From Selaginella moellendorffii (taxonomy: Eukaryota > Streptophyta > Lycopodiopsida > Selaginellales > Selaginellaceae), in contig NW_003314261.1 in assembly GCF_000143415.4 (NCBI RefSeq), forward strand, positions 1-64,000: DNA of 64,000 nt. The letters are read 5' to 3'. Every line of letters starts with the position of its first letter. The first letter of the stretch is position 1. The notes under the pieces were generated by a model, which made no database searches, was not told the origin of the DNA, and was given only the letters and a program-made list of their open reading frames with translations. Made by a program: the position numbers and the translations under genes. Positions 9,846 through 19,789 of this stretch are shown here, in pieces.

Positions 9846-12301
9846 CCATGGGTAACGTCACGTTCACCACTGGGGAGAGAAACCTTGCGTGTCTTTGAAG
9901 AGCCTGCTTCACGTATGTGGAGTGAGGTATCCGTCCTTTGCTGTCGTTTGCCTTGTGATCTGGTGCCTCTGCCAGCATCTTCGTGGTGTTGTCTCGGAAT
10001 TCCACGCTCCCTCTCCTTCCACATCTTGTCAAAGCAGCTCTGGACAAGCATCTTAACAGTGTCTTCCTTGGGCAGTGTCTCCGCCTTGGCTCGTGCAGCA
10101 TCCTCTGCAGCTTCCCTTTGCTTGCGAGCATTTTCCTTTTTGCTCTCCTCAACTCCATATGCCACTGCTCCAATTGCAGTCGCACGTTGGTATTCAGCTA
10201 TCAACTGATGCTTGCGGGCATTGAGAGTATGTGTGACAGCCTCTCGTTGTGCATTGCCACAAGCCTGCAAAGCACAGTGAACAAAATCATCCATTCGATC
10301 ATTAAAACGTTGAGAGAGTCCATGGTTGATGAGATCCGCAAGGGTAGCAGCCTCAGCCTCTCGTGCCTTGAGCAGAGAATCAAGAAGGTCCTTCAAGTAT
10401 TGTTCGTGGATTGCTTTGATGCTGGTATCAAGAAGTTCCTGACCGTGAGAGGTCACCTCAAGCTTTGGCATACGAATGCGAAGGTCTTGAGGGAACTGCT
10501 TTTTATCACGGAGCTGAGTCAATCTCTTCACAGCCTTGTGAGCTTGATTTAGAGACTTGAGCTCGTTCATGAATTCCTTGATCGAGCATTCAAGGATGGC
10601 AGAAAGAGCCTCATCAAGCCTACCAAGTCCCTCAGTCGAGGAGCTAGTGAGGGCATTGCCAGGGGCAAGGAAAGGTGGCAACTGCTGTGGAAGAGTGTTT
10701 CCAGTAGCAGAAATGCCAGCACTATTCTGCAACACTGTGAAGAGGTCTACCAATCCAGAGAATGGAGTAGATGATGGCACAGCTGGGGATGAAAAAGGTG
10801 GTGGGATTGAAGTTGTTGATGAAAAGAGTGTTGGTAAAGTTGAGGCCATGGAGAAAGGTGGTGTGGTGGAGAAGGTTAATGGAACAGGAGGCGAGATGGA
10901 GAAAGTTGGTGGAGTATGAGGTGTTGTAGCAAAGAGAGGAGGGCTAGTTGTCGATGGAGTAGGTGTATGGATGGTTGTAGTTGTGAGCACAGAGGTACAT
11001 GCAAGCGTAGACATGGGTGTATATGCTGGTGCATGTGGTGAGAGTGAGTTTGTTGTAGGCACAGCCATAGGGGATGTAGAGGTGGTCACAGGTGGCACAA
11101 CGGATCTCCTAGGCGGCATAGTTGCTACTGGGGCAGTTGCTGGAGACAGAGTGGGCTGCATATCTGTCACTGATGCTACAGTGGACCATGTAGCCGTTGA
11201 CAGTGGTGCTGAGACAGGTCGTGAAGCCAAGTGTCGTTCAGCCAAGTGTCGTTCCTCTGTAAGTGCCAGTTCCCTCAAGAATTCAGGAGAAGCTGGAGGA
11301 GACTCGGTCGTGAGTGCATATACTGACGTTTGAGGTGGTAGAGTGCGTGGTAGTGGTGTTGGAACTGACGTTTGAGGTGGTAGAGTGCGTGGTAGTGGTG
11401 TTGGAACTGACGTTTGAGGTGGTAGAGTGCGTGGTAGTGGTGTTGGAACTGACGTTTGAACTGGTAGAGTGCGTGGTAGTGGTGTTGGAACTGACGTTTG
11501 AGGTGGTAGAGTGCGTGGTAGTGGTGTTGGAACTGACGTTTGACCTGGTAGAGTGCGNNNNNNNNNNNNNNNNNNNNNNNNNNNNNNNNNNNNNNNNNNN
11601 NNNNNNNNNNNNNNNNNNNNNNNNNNNNNNNNNNNNNNNNNNNNNNNNNNNNNNNNNNNNNNNNNNNNNNNNNNNNNNNNNNNNNNNNNNNNNNNNNNNN
11701 NNNNNNNNNNNNNNNNNNNNNNNNNNNNNNNNNNNNNNNNNNNNNNNNTGGAAGACAGCGTTGTATTTGGTGTGGAGGAAGAAGATGGTATGATACGAGA
11801 TGAGAGTGTAAATCCGTGAATAGGGGCTGATCCATGAATGGAATTGGATGGTGGAGGATTTGGTGTTTGACGAGATGATGAAGCGATGTGAGGAGGTGAT
11901 GGAGGAGCATTTGCCATAAGAGGAAGAGAACACTGGTCATGCATTACTCCAGAAGTTGCAGCTGTGTCTTCAATCTCAATCGGTCCTGGACCAGAGTCCC
12001 GGATGAGGTATGAGCGAACGTCCCGGTGAGAGAAATTCGGCCACAGTCCACGATGAGATTGAGGAGCTTGTGCACGCTGAGAAGGCAAGACAAGTGTCTG
12101 TTGGGAAGGCAAGACGAGCGTGTCTTGTGTGTTCTGCCTTGACTCAGGAGGTGAGAATTCCGGTGTGGGGGACCGGGAATTCGTTGGTATCTCCTGATCT
12201 GCAGCAGCGTTGATAGAACAGATGAGATTCAAGGGCACTCCAGCACTTAAACTATGACTAAGTGGCGATGAAGATGAAGAAAAAGGGCTAGAAGCTTGCA
12301 T
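9383..12301 (-). CDS. Retroelement ORF1, proline-rich with Gag-like coiled coil
   Basis: A frame of about 970 codons is open apart from an assembly gap (11558-11748). The first half is rich in Pro, Ser and Thr and contains a 14-residue tandem repeat (RTLPPQTSVPTPLP type). The second half is charged and helical, for example a segment beginning IKEFMNELKSLNQAHKAVKR and one ending KKENARKQREAAEDAARAK. It ends in an arginine/glutamine-rich tail. This is probably the nucleic-acid-binding ORF1 of the Penelope-like element, located just upstream of its reverse transcriptase. I recognise no catalytic motif. That it remains open over almost 3 kb suggests fairly recent activity. Confidence 0.6.
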   Translation of the reverse strand: MQASSPFSSSSSPLSHSLSAGVPLNLICSINAAADQEIPTNSRSPTPEFSPPESRQNTQDTLVLPSQQTLVLPSQRAQAPQSHRGLWPNFSHRDVRSYLIRDSGPGPIEIEDTAATSGVMHDQCSLPLMANAPPSPPHIASSSRQTPNPPPSNSIHGSAPIHGFTLSSRIIPSSSSTPNTTLSSXXXXXXXXXXXXXXXXXXXXXXXXXXXXXXXXXXXXXXXXXXXXXXXXXXXXXXXXXXXXXXXXRTLPGQTSVPTPLPRTLPPQTSVPTPLPRTLPVQTSVPTPLPRTLPPQTSVPTPLPRTLPPQTSVPTPLPRTLPPQTSVYALTTESPPASPEFLRELALTEERHLAERHLASRPVSAPLSTATWSTVASVTDMQPTLSPATAPVATMPPRRSVVPPVTTSTSPMAVPTTNSLSPHAPAYTPMSTLACTSVLTTTTIHTPTPSTTSPPLFATTPHTPPTFSISPPVPLTFSTTPPFSMASTLPTLFSSTTSIPPPFSSPAVPSSTPFSGLVDLFTVLQNSAGISATGNTLPQQLPPFLAPGNALTSSSTEGLGRLDEALSAILECSIKEFMNELKSLNQAHKAVKRLTQLRDKKQFPQDLRIRMPKLEVTSHGQELLDTSIKAIHEQYLKDLLDSLLKAREAEAATLADLINHGLSQRFNDRMDDFVHCALQACGNAQREAVTHTLNARKHQLIAEYQRATAIGAVAYGVEESKKENARKQREAAEDAARAKAETLPKEDTVKMLVQSCFDKMWKERERGIPRQHHEDAGRGTRSQGKRQQRTDTSLHIREAGSSKTRKVSLPSGERDVTHGWQGNEQGRNVVTGTPPTHSDAPGFSSRGPLHRQSPTVLGSQPAMTGRGGQRQSRGNGRPPRSQPNWPSGRGRQTTPRPPPAAQQRQPTQNQKPPSPPRGQGMQPSQHHNNTPLHERTQRYGLGRNSPPQQRPHSPVTAVPVDRKGKAKVSGYL
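11324..11557 (-). repeat. 42-bp coding minisatellite in retroelement ORF1
   Basis: Nearly identical 42-bp units (TGACGTTTGAGGTGGTAGAG and onward) run head to tail at least five times up to the assembly gap. The period is a multiple of three, so the repeat adds 14-residue units to ORF1 without breaking the frame. The true copy number is hidden by the gap. Confidence 0.9.
11558..11748. other. Assembly gap (191 N)
   Basis: A run of N lies inside the 42-bp minisatellite of ORF1. It was probably not assembled because of the repeat. Confidence 0.99.
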
Positions 12302-12486
12302 GCCTACTACTCACAGACCGTCACAGCGAGCAGAAAGTGTAAGGGATTGAGATCCCTAAGAAGAAATATATATATATGGATGATTAATTCTACGTGGCAA
12401 CATACGATCAGCCATTTGGTGAAGGGTTTCAGCCATTTGGTGAGTCATAATGAAGTCATTTGGTGAGAGTGTAGATCCACGTTGCA

Positions 12487-12676
12487 TCCTTCATGGGGAG
12501 CTAGTGAAAGAAATCTGTTCTTAAGCCTCCAGACGGTCAGCAGAAGAGCAGGAGATCCTTCTCTGAGTTACACCCATAAATTCTTCACAGGGAACTAGTG
12601 CAAGAAATCCACCCTCAAGCCTCCAGACGGTCAAGGTTGAGAGCAGGACATCCTTGACTAAGTTACACCCATTCTT
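12487..12676. repeat. About 95-bp tandem duplication in the retroelement 5' region
   Basis: Two diverged copies share AAGCCTCCAGACGGTCA and GAGTTACACCCAT or close variants with an offset of 94-95 bp. They lie upstream of ORF1 (minus strand). Further right-to-left, the short motif GCCATTTGGTGA also recurs at 12411-12467. Confidence 0.8.
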
Positions 12677-13063
12677 TGTAGCCCTAGATTCTGGGCCGAT
12701 TCTCTGCTGGTAGTGCTGGTGCGCAGGGCTCCTTTTTTGGGCGTCCCATAAAGAGCTAGATTGAGCTTTTTCTGGATTATTAGCACGTCTACTTACTCTT
12801 CGTTCCTGGCCATGATCCAATACTCGTTGCAATCTGGTGATTGGGACTTTCTGGCAATCCAGCGATCTAGCAGCAACAGATGTAATCCTGGAACTGTGAT
12901 CTAACAGAGACAATGAATTAGTAGAATGAATTGGAGAATGGATTGGAGAATGGAAGAGCCGATTTAGGAATGCTTTTTGCAACAAAGTGGGGCTTGTGAA
13001 GCCTCTTTGATGCTTTTGAGCTAGAAAGTGTTTAGGATTTTGGAATTGTGATTAGCCAACACG

Positions 13064-13103
13064 TTTAGGGTTTAGGGTTTAGGGTTTAGGGTTTAGGGTT
13101 TAG
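13064..13103 (+). repeat. Interstitial plant telomere repeat, (TTTAGGG)5.7
   Basis: Five perfect TTTAGGG units plus TTTAG lie on the plus strand, so the G-rich strand points to the right. The left neighbour is the 5' region of the Penelope-like element; the right neighbour is the interior of a truncated LTR element. It is a sharp junction between two unrelated mobile sequences. Confidence 0.97.
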
Positions 13104-14492
13104 CAACTACATTAGCCAGTTTGCTAAGTCAAACGCTCATCTGGATCACATCCTCAACTCTTTGAGGAAAACCATATGCTGTTCCCAAGATCCCAAAGTC
13201 GTTCCATTATTGACCCTTTTCTATCCACCATCTCGTCTACAAGTTCACACATGAACTGTAATGGAGAGCCATGTCTTCCCGACTTGCTACTCCTCAAGGA
13301 TAGGCCCACTCCTCGGACCTTCCGATGCCAACACTAGTGGTGATATACTTGAGCACCAATAAAAGTCGAACTAAGGAACAGCTCTGATACCAAGTTGTAA
13401 GCGACTAAATTTTCCATTCTACTTTAGTCACTTAACCACACCTCCGACCACTTGGAGGAGTCTCATTCACAACCTCCATCAGTCCAATTCAGGACTTGGG
13501 ACTTGCTAGCCCCAAGAATGGCATCCATGCCACTCCACACTTGCACCTGGTCCAAGTGCTCCACGTGTCCGGTCCCGAGACCGACACCCAAAGGTACCAC
13601 TGACATCTCGGCCTGTTACGCTAAGGCCATGCCCATTCACCTTTGTTGCACTAGTGGTCCAACACCACTTGCATCACCACCTCGTCTCTCCAAGACTGGG
13701 CCATGTGTCCACGAGTGGTCATCCTAGATCCACTCCTTAGCATCCTTAGGATGCCCACAGACCTGGGGAATCGCCTTCCCCAAAGTCCCTTTGTCAGCTC
13801 CTACCAAGTCCCCTTCTGCCCCTGGCTGTGTTTGCCAACACTGCCACTGGATCGAGGCCCACAGGCCCGACCACTAAGTCCCACGGTCCTCTGGGACTTC
13901 CTCACCACATGACTGTGTCCTTGGTCACTACCCCAGAGGATTGCTCCTCTTCCTTTCCACAGTCTGGGCCTTTGGGACAACATTTCGGAACACCGTGGCC
14001 TTACGCGAGCCACCTGGGTACTCTCCTCGCCTTCTGCCCTTGGGTGCTCTAGCCATGGGCTTAGAGCGGGTTCCATTGAGCCACACCAGGTATCCAAGTA
14101 GGTAGTGCCACCCACACTTGGACTGGGAGCATCGGCCAGTCGATCTCCCGGGGGAACTAGAGCCGGCTCTTGAACACTTCACCAAGCTACCCCACTTGTC
14201 GGTCCGTGTTCACTCTAGCCTTGGACTTCCCAGTGGGCAGCTCATCACCCAACACTGGGTCCGGCCTTCCTGGGCCAAACTGGCCTTTCCTGGCCAAACT
14301 GGCTCCACTGCAGTCCTCCCCCTACTATACTTTTGGAGCTCACCAAACCCCCCAGGGTCTGGGAGACGAACGCTTTGGGCTTTCACCCTCTCAGGCTCTG
14401 GACTCGGACTCGGACTCGGACTCGGACTCGGACTCGGACTCGGACTCAGATTCGGACTCGGACTCGGGCTCAGGCTCGGTCTCGGCCTCGGC

Positions 14493-14523
<31 letters not shown>

Positions 14524-15071
14524 CCGGTCTCGGTCTCGACTTCGGACTCCATCTCGGACTCCATCTCAGACTCCATCTCGGACTCCATCTCGGGTCCATC
14601 TCGGACTCCATTTCGGACTCCAACTCGGGTCCACCTCGGACTCCACTTCGGACTCCATCTCGGACTCCATCTCGGGTCCATCTCGGACTCCACTTCGGAC
14701 TCCAACTCGGGTCCATCTCGGACTCCACTTCGGACTCCACTTCGGACTCCAACTCGAGTCCATCTCGGACTCCACTTTGGACTCCAACTCGGGTCCATCT
14801 CGGACTCCACTTTGGACTCCAACTCGAGTCCATCTTGGACACTCCCACGTGTCATGTGTTGGTCCTTTTGGGTCCCTTTTTGGAGCCTCGCCTTTTGCTC
14901 GCTTCGTGCTCGTTCCTCGAGCACTTCGTTGGGAGTTCCACTCCCGCTCTTGACTTTTCAAGTCGGAGCTTTTGGTCCAAACGTGTTACGCTCGTTTGGC
15001 TCTCGCTTCAGCCACTACCATGTGGCGCCCTTCCGGCTCCACTTTAGGGCCTAGGGATTTTGTGTCTCACA
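13104..15071 (-). mobile_element. Truncated copy of the large non-coding LTR element (5' LTR plus 290 bp)
   Basis: 13396-15071 matches the LTRs at 45469-47213 and 51338-53154, with TG...CA ends. 13104-13395 matches the interior sequence next to the 51338 LTR, including the primer binding site TGGTATCAGAGCTG on the minus strand (complement of initiator Met tRNA). The element is therefore in minus orientation. The rest of its interior and its 3' LTR are missing, cut at the telomere repeats. The LTR end at 15071 abuts Ty3/gypsy integrase coding sequence, marking the original insertion point. Confidence 0.85.
14397..14835. repeat. GC-rich hexamer/minisatellite array in an LTR
   Basis: (GGACTC)n and (GGTCTC)n hexamers pass into longer units of the type GACTCCATCTC and GGTCCATCTC. 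Long open frames on both strands (Ser-Asp, Arg-Thr, Leu-Gly repeats) are by-products of the periodicity, not genes. Confidence 0.93.
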
Positions 15072-15223
15072 CGTGGAATAAAGATAGAAGGCACCACCAG
15101 CCATAAATGATCATCAAGATCTGTCCCCACAAAATAAAGAAGGCCACCTTCAAGATGATATTAAGAATGTAAATGCCAGAAAGGCAAGTCATCAGCAAGT
15201 GATGCAGGATTCTCAAACCCATC

Positions 15224-17351
15224 TCAAAACCTTCGAATCCATGGCTCAATCTTTTGAGCCTCGCGAACCTCATCAAGCGAAGGTAGATCTTGCTCTGCAC
15301 CTTGTGGACACTGAACGTCAAGTACAGCAACCGCCGATGGCACAGAATCCTCGTCTAGAAAATCCCCAGATGCTGGAACGACAGGCTCGTCAGAAACATG
15401 AGAAGAGAATGAAGAAGGAAGAGGAGCTCGAGAAAGGGCATCAGCATCAGCCATAGAACTCCCTGGGTGGTGAACAACATCAAAATCATATATCTGAAGC
15501 TTCAAAGCCCACCGAGCAGTACGACCAACCAGGTTCTTCCGCTTTAATAACGAAGTAACAATAACATGGTCACCCTCAAGTAACATCCAAGAACCATGTA
15601 GATATGCATGAAGTTTCTCGAAACCCCAAATTACTGCTAAACACTCCTTCTCTATTGTGGAGTAGTTCATCTCCGCTAGTTGTAATGTACGGCTTATATA
15701 TGCAATGGGATGGCACTGACCAGGCACACTTAAGCTCTCTTGCATTAACACACCTCCAAGACCAATGTCAGAAGCATCCACACGCAAAATAAAAGGTCGA
15801 GTGTAGTCAGGATATGCCAAAACCGGAGGAGTTGTCAATAACTTTTTGAGATCCCCGAACGCCTGCTCACAATCTGGAGACCAGATGAAAGATGATGTTG
15901 ATGACTTCAGCAACGCTCGCAATGGTGTAGTGCGATCAGAAAGATGATCCACAAAATGCCTGAGATACTACACCTTGCCCAAGAAGCACTGCACATCATT
16001 CACACACTTCGGAGTAGGGAACTTTAGAACAACCATAAGTTTGTCAGGATCAACTTGCAAACCCTCACGAGAAATACGGTACCCAAGATAAGTTGTGTCC
16101 TTACACGCACTTCGACCGCTTCAACTTTAAACCAACGTTGCGTAGCTGATCCAACACTTTACAAACATCACGAATGTGCTCCTCCCATGTCCCCTCTGAG
16201 TGGATCAAGACATCATCAATGAAGTCAGCAGTCACCTCCGGCATATCGCAAAGAACCTCGTCCATCATCCGTTAAAAAGTTGTTGGAGCATTGTTCAAAC
16301 CAAATGGCATCACCAAGAACTCATACAAACCAAATGGTGTATGAAAAGCAGTCTTAGGAATATCTTCTTCGGCCATCGGTACTTGCCAGTACCTAGAAGC
16401 AAGATCTAACTTGGTGAACTAACGACTTTGCCCCAGACGATCCAAGAGATCAGTAGTGTGAGGAAGAGGGTACACATCCGGGATTGTAACGTCGTTTAAC
16501 GGACGATAGTCGATGCAGAAATGAATACTCCCATCAGGCTTCGTCACAAGATGAGGTTCACATGCCCAAGGACTCCGCAACTTCTGAATAACACCCTTCT
16601 CCAACATCTCCTTGACATTTGCACGTAAAATCTTGATCTCCTTTGGTGACCAACGACGAACAGGAACCTTGATTGGACGAGCATCCCTAGTTGGAATTGG
16701 ATGACATGTAGCAATCTTGGCTCCAGACGATAGATCAAAGTCAAAGAGATCAAAATACTCCTTCATGAGCCGGTCAACTGCTGCAACACAAAGATCGTCA
16801 AAGGGATCGGAAAAGGGAAGAGCAGAAAAAGATGGAAACACTGGAGGAAATAGTGGGGGAACAAAAGTAATGGAAGCAAAGGTAGAAGTAAAGGGACAAA
16901 GAGGTACGGAAGTGAGAGGAATGTATGAAACATAAGGAAGTATGAGACAAGGGGGAGAAGCCTCAAAGTCACACTTAGCATGATTGCACTGCAACCAATC
17001 TATACTAAGAATGAGGTCAAAAGCTTGACTCGGCACCACCCGCAACGACTGCAACTCAAGCTCGAGATCACCCATACGCACAACCAGGTCTGCCTCATCC
17101 CATGCACATGCATGTGTACGGCCGTTGCCATAAAGAATGAAAACTGGTTCCACCGCATGACGCAAGTGTAAACGACAATGTGTGGCAATATGTCGAGCAA
17201 TAGAAGATAAACTCAAACCTATATCAACCAACACGGAGAGAATAATAGGAGACCTCTTGTTATAAAGATGAGCTTGGAAAGTAAATACTGGATGAACTGG
17301 TGCCGAGTGAACCCCTTGATGATACTCCCGAAAGAAAGATGGAGGGGTCAC
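15224..17351 (-). pseudogene. Ty3/gypsy pol fragment: protease, reverse transcriptase, RNase H
   Basis: The protease-like region holds VDIGLSLSSIA where a D-S/T-G triad is expected. Reverse transcriptase is clear: KVPVRRWSPKEIK, PWACEPHLVTKPDGSIHF, CIDYRPLNDVTIPDVYPLP, a stop, then the catalytic box FIDDVLIHSE near 16210. RNase H shows FILRVDASDIGLGGVLMQ, MNYSTIEKECLAVIWGFEK and DADALSRAPLP. The frame is interrupted between 16418 and 15953 and at several other points. The last part near 15100 resembles the start of an integrase. It is a non-functional relic. Confidence 0.9.
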
Positions 17352-17537
17352 TGACTTATTCGCACAAGGTCCCTCCGTTACTCGCTCGACTCCTCGTTTC
17401 CCGGATGCATCTCGGTGTCCAAACCTTCCACTACAGCAGCATCAATGGGACATTGTTGATGCCAAGGTCTCCACCCAAGGTAGCCAATCCGGAAAGCACC
17501 GACAACACCAATAAGTATGACCAACTTCATCACATGC

Positions 17538-18302
17538 CTAGCAACGAACATCACAGCCACGACCACGTCCTCGCCCTTGTCCTTGGACTCGAGTAGCAGC
17601 AGCATCAACCTCCATTGGAACAGGACCATCACTCATAGGAAGTGGAGTGGAAGGATGTGCAGCGAGAAGTGGAAGAGGCGACGTCTCATAATGTTGTGCC
17701 AAGCAAAGAGTATCGTCAAGAGTGGCAGGAGCAAGTGCATGCACAAGGTCGACAAGAGCTTGACGAAGTGCTAGCCACAACATTCCTAGCTTGATTTGCT
17801 CCGACATATTGGGCTCCGCACGAAGCAAAAGATTTTGGAAACAAATGCCAAATTGCATCACCGACTCAGATGGCCCTTGGCGAAGACGATGCAATTGTTA
17901 GAAGGCATTGTCACAATCGTCGGCATGTCCGAAGGCACGTTTGAAGACGTCCGGAAGAACACTCCAATCCTCACGAGTGGCCACACTCAATCCATTGTAC
18001 CATTGCAATGCCGTCCCTTGGAGACACGTGGGAAACTCACGTAAACGTCGAGCATCATCCCAAGAATGATATGTGGCAATCACCATGAAGTGATCGAACC
18101 AATGGTACACATCATCCCCAGGATTCCCACGAAAGAACTCCGGCCGAACGCGAGGATTGGCACCAAGAGCAGGAGGAGTTGGACCACATGCCGTGAATGC
18201 CACTATCAATTGAGTTTGGTTATTCAATTGCAAGCGCATAGCATCAAGCAATTGGACCAACTACTGCTCTAGAGTCAAAGGAGGAGATTGCTAATCTGCC
18301 AT
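17538..18302 (-). pseudogene. Ty3/gypsy gag fragment
   Basis: Two frames, 18260-17898 and 17894-17538, form one capsid-like protein: FFRGNPGDDVYHWFDHF, GTALQWYNGL and LHRLRQGPSESVMQF. They are separated by an in-frame TAA near 17896. An ATG at 18302 is followed at once by a TAG. The tail is Arg/Gly-rich. This is the capsid region of a plant Ty3 element, decayed. Confidence 0.8.
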
Positions 18303-19789
18303 GAAGACGGACGAAGAAAGAGAAAAAGAAAAGAAATGACAAAAAACGAGAAGGAAATGGGAGATCTAGACAATGCAAAAAGCTAAATCTAAACCAAAAT
18401 TCTGAAAGGGAAGAACAAAAGAAAGGAAATGGAAAAAGCTAGATCTAGACAATGCAAAAGCTAGATCTAAACCAAAATCCCAAATTCAAGCACTCCTCAA
18501 GGACAATCAAAGGTGCCCCTCACCTCCAGCAATGTGAGTGCTTGGAATATGGAAAGGGAATACAGAAATGTGCATATCAATTAGCCCAAAAACCCTAGCT
18601 TATATACAAGAATGAGTGGTCTAGATTGAAACTAATCCGACGGCTACCAAAATCTCACTACGCTAATATTAATATACAGCATTGTAGCCGTACACTTGGC
18701 CCTCACAACGATATTTTTGAGACTTTCCCTTTCTATAACTATAGGGAATTTTGAGATTAATCTTGTAACTTTCTTTGTTATTATCAGACATTTGATGATA
18801 TGAGTTCTCTTTCTGCTTCTGTGATTATCAGGCCAGACATGGAGAAAATCCAGTGTCAAAGTTCTTTTCTCTTTGAAGCAAAATTTGAGCAGTTTTAATC
18901 AGTGATTTTGAGAGTGGCAGGGTCATTCGAGCTCCCAACAAGTACTTGCAGCTGCCGCCAATGAGCTAACGAAGTATGTGGATCCCAGCGGAGAGGAAGC
19001 TCATCTTGGATTTGAGGGCTACTTTTGAGGTTCTTTTGCCATTTCTAACTGGTTAAATAATATTTATATTTTTTATTTACTAAGTATTATTAACTTGAGA
19101 TGTGACCATCAAAGATATATTGATTTGCTAGCTACATTCTCAAAATAAGTTCTTGAAATAAGTGAGAGATTGCCAGTTACAAAGCGATGGACATGGTTGT
19201 CAATCTCAGTGATACAGCTGTAACCTGTTGGCCTCTTGAGGCATTTCTCTTCCATTCTCTACCATGTCATCTTGGAGCCATCCTGAGGATGCAAACAAAT
19301 TTGCAAGTATGTAGATAGCACAGTACTGGAACTAAGAACCTCCTGTGGTGAAATGAGTGTCTAGGAACCATTCTCCAATTAAGCATGATATTTGTCCTGC
19401 ATAGCTGCTCACCAATGAAAGTGTTGTAGTCCAGAGAGCACTTCATCTAGTTTGTTAGCTTGTGAATAGCTTGTGTGGCTTATGCATAATAACATAGAAT
19501 GTTCTAAGTAGGTGTCTAAGGTCTGAGAGAATGTTTTGGTGGTGAACTAGTGACTGGAGCATCATCACTATCTTGTTCCAATGAGATTCTACCCTCTGGA
19601 TCTGCATGAACAATATCCAACTCTGAAGTGAAGTACTTTGTTCTAAAAGTTCAGAGCCATTATCATCTATAGCAAGAGGCAGTGGATCCTCAGGTGGTGA
19701 TCAAAAGGTGGTTCTGCTAGAGAAGTCTCTGTGGTTGATACCATTTCCTTGTCACTGTTATTTCCATGTGCACTAATTAGAACCAAATG
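18303..19789. other. Unassigned sequence between two retroelements
   Basis: A purine-rich segment (18300-18450) follows the gypsy gag and may be its 5' untranslated region. The rest is moderately AT-rich with no open frame I can support and no clear LTR. It may hold the lost gag start of the following copia element. Confidence 0.4.

Larger units (their letters stand above)
8899..13063 (-). mobile_element. Penelope-like retroelement, 3'-truncated, 5' side toward telomere repeats
   Basis: The element reads on the minus strand: untranslated region (12302-13063), a long proline-rich ORF1 (12301-9383), then the N-terminal part of a Penelope-like reverse transcriptase up to about 8905. The reverse transcriptase palm, the C-terminal end and any GIY-YIG endonuclease are missing; the PsbP fragment starts immediately beyond. 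Its 5' side is followed by 5.7 TTTAGGG units. Endonuclease-lacking Penelope-like elements capped by telomere repeats at their 5' side are described from rotifers, fungi, stramenopiles and plants, so this layout fits that group. Subgroup assignment is inference. Confidence 0.7.
15072..18302 (-). mobile_element. Decayed Ty3/gypsy retrotransposon (no LTR seen)
   Basis: The order on the minus strand is gag (18302-17538), protease and reverse transcriptase (17351-16000), RNase H (15952-15224), then the beginning of integrase up to 15072, where the large LTR element interrupts. Stops and frameshifts break every part. No LTR of this element was identified; the region beyond 18302 lacks a clear match. 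Confidence 0.85.

Noticed and set aside
11324-11557. CRISPR-like regular repeat
   Set aside because: The units are contiguous with no unique spacers, lie in a coding frame, and the genome is a plant's.
11314-11940. Frames with repeated VECVVVVLELTFE or similar on both strands
   Set aside because: Shadows of the 42-bp minisatellite, bridged by the N gap. Only the minus-strand ORF1 frame makes sense.
14118-15054. Long open frames coding Ser-Asp, Leu-Gly or Arg-Thr repeats (also at 46234-47061 and 52060-53002)
   Set aside because: They arise from hexamer repeats inside LTRs, are open on several frames and both strands at once, and occur in all three LTR copies. They are not genes.
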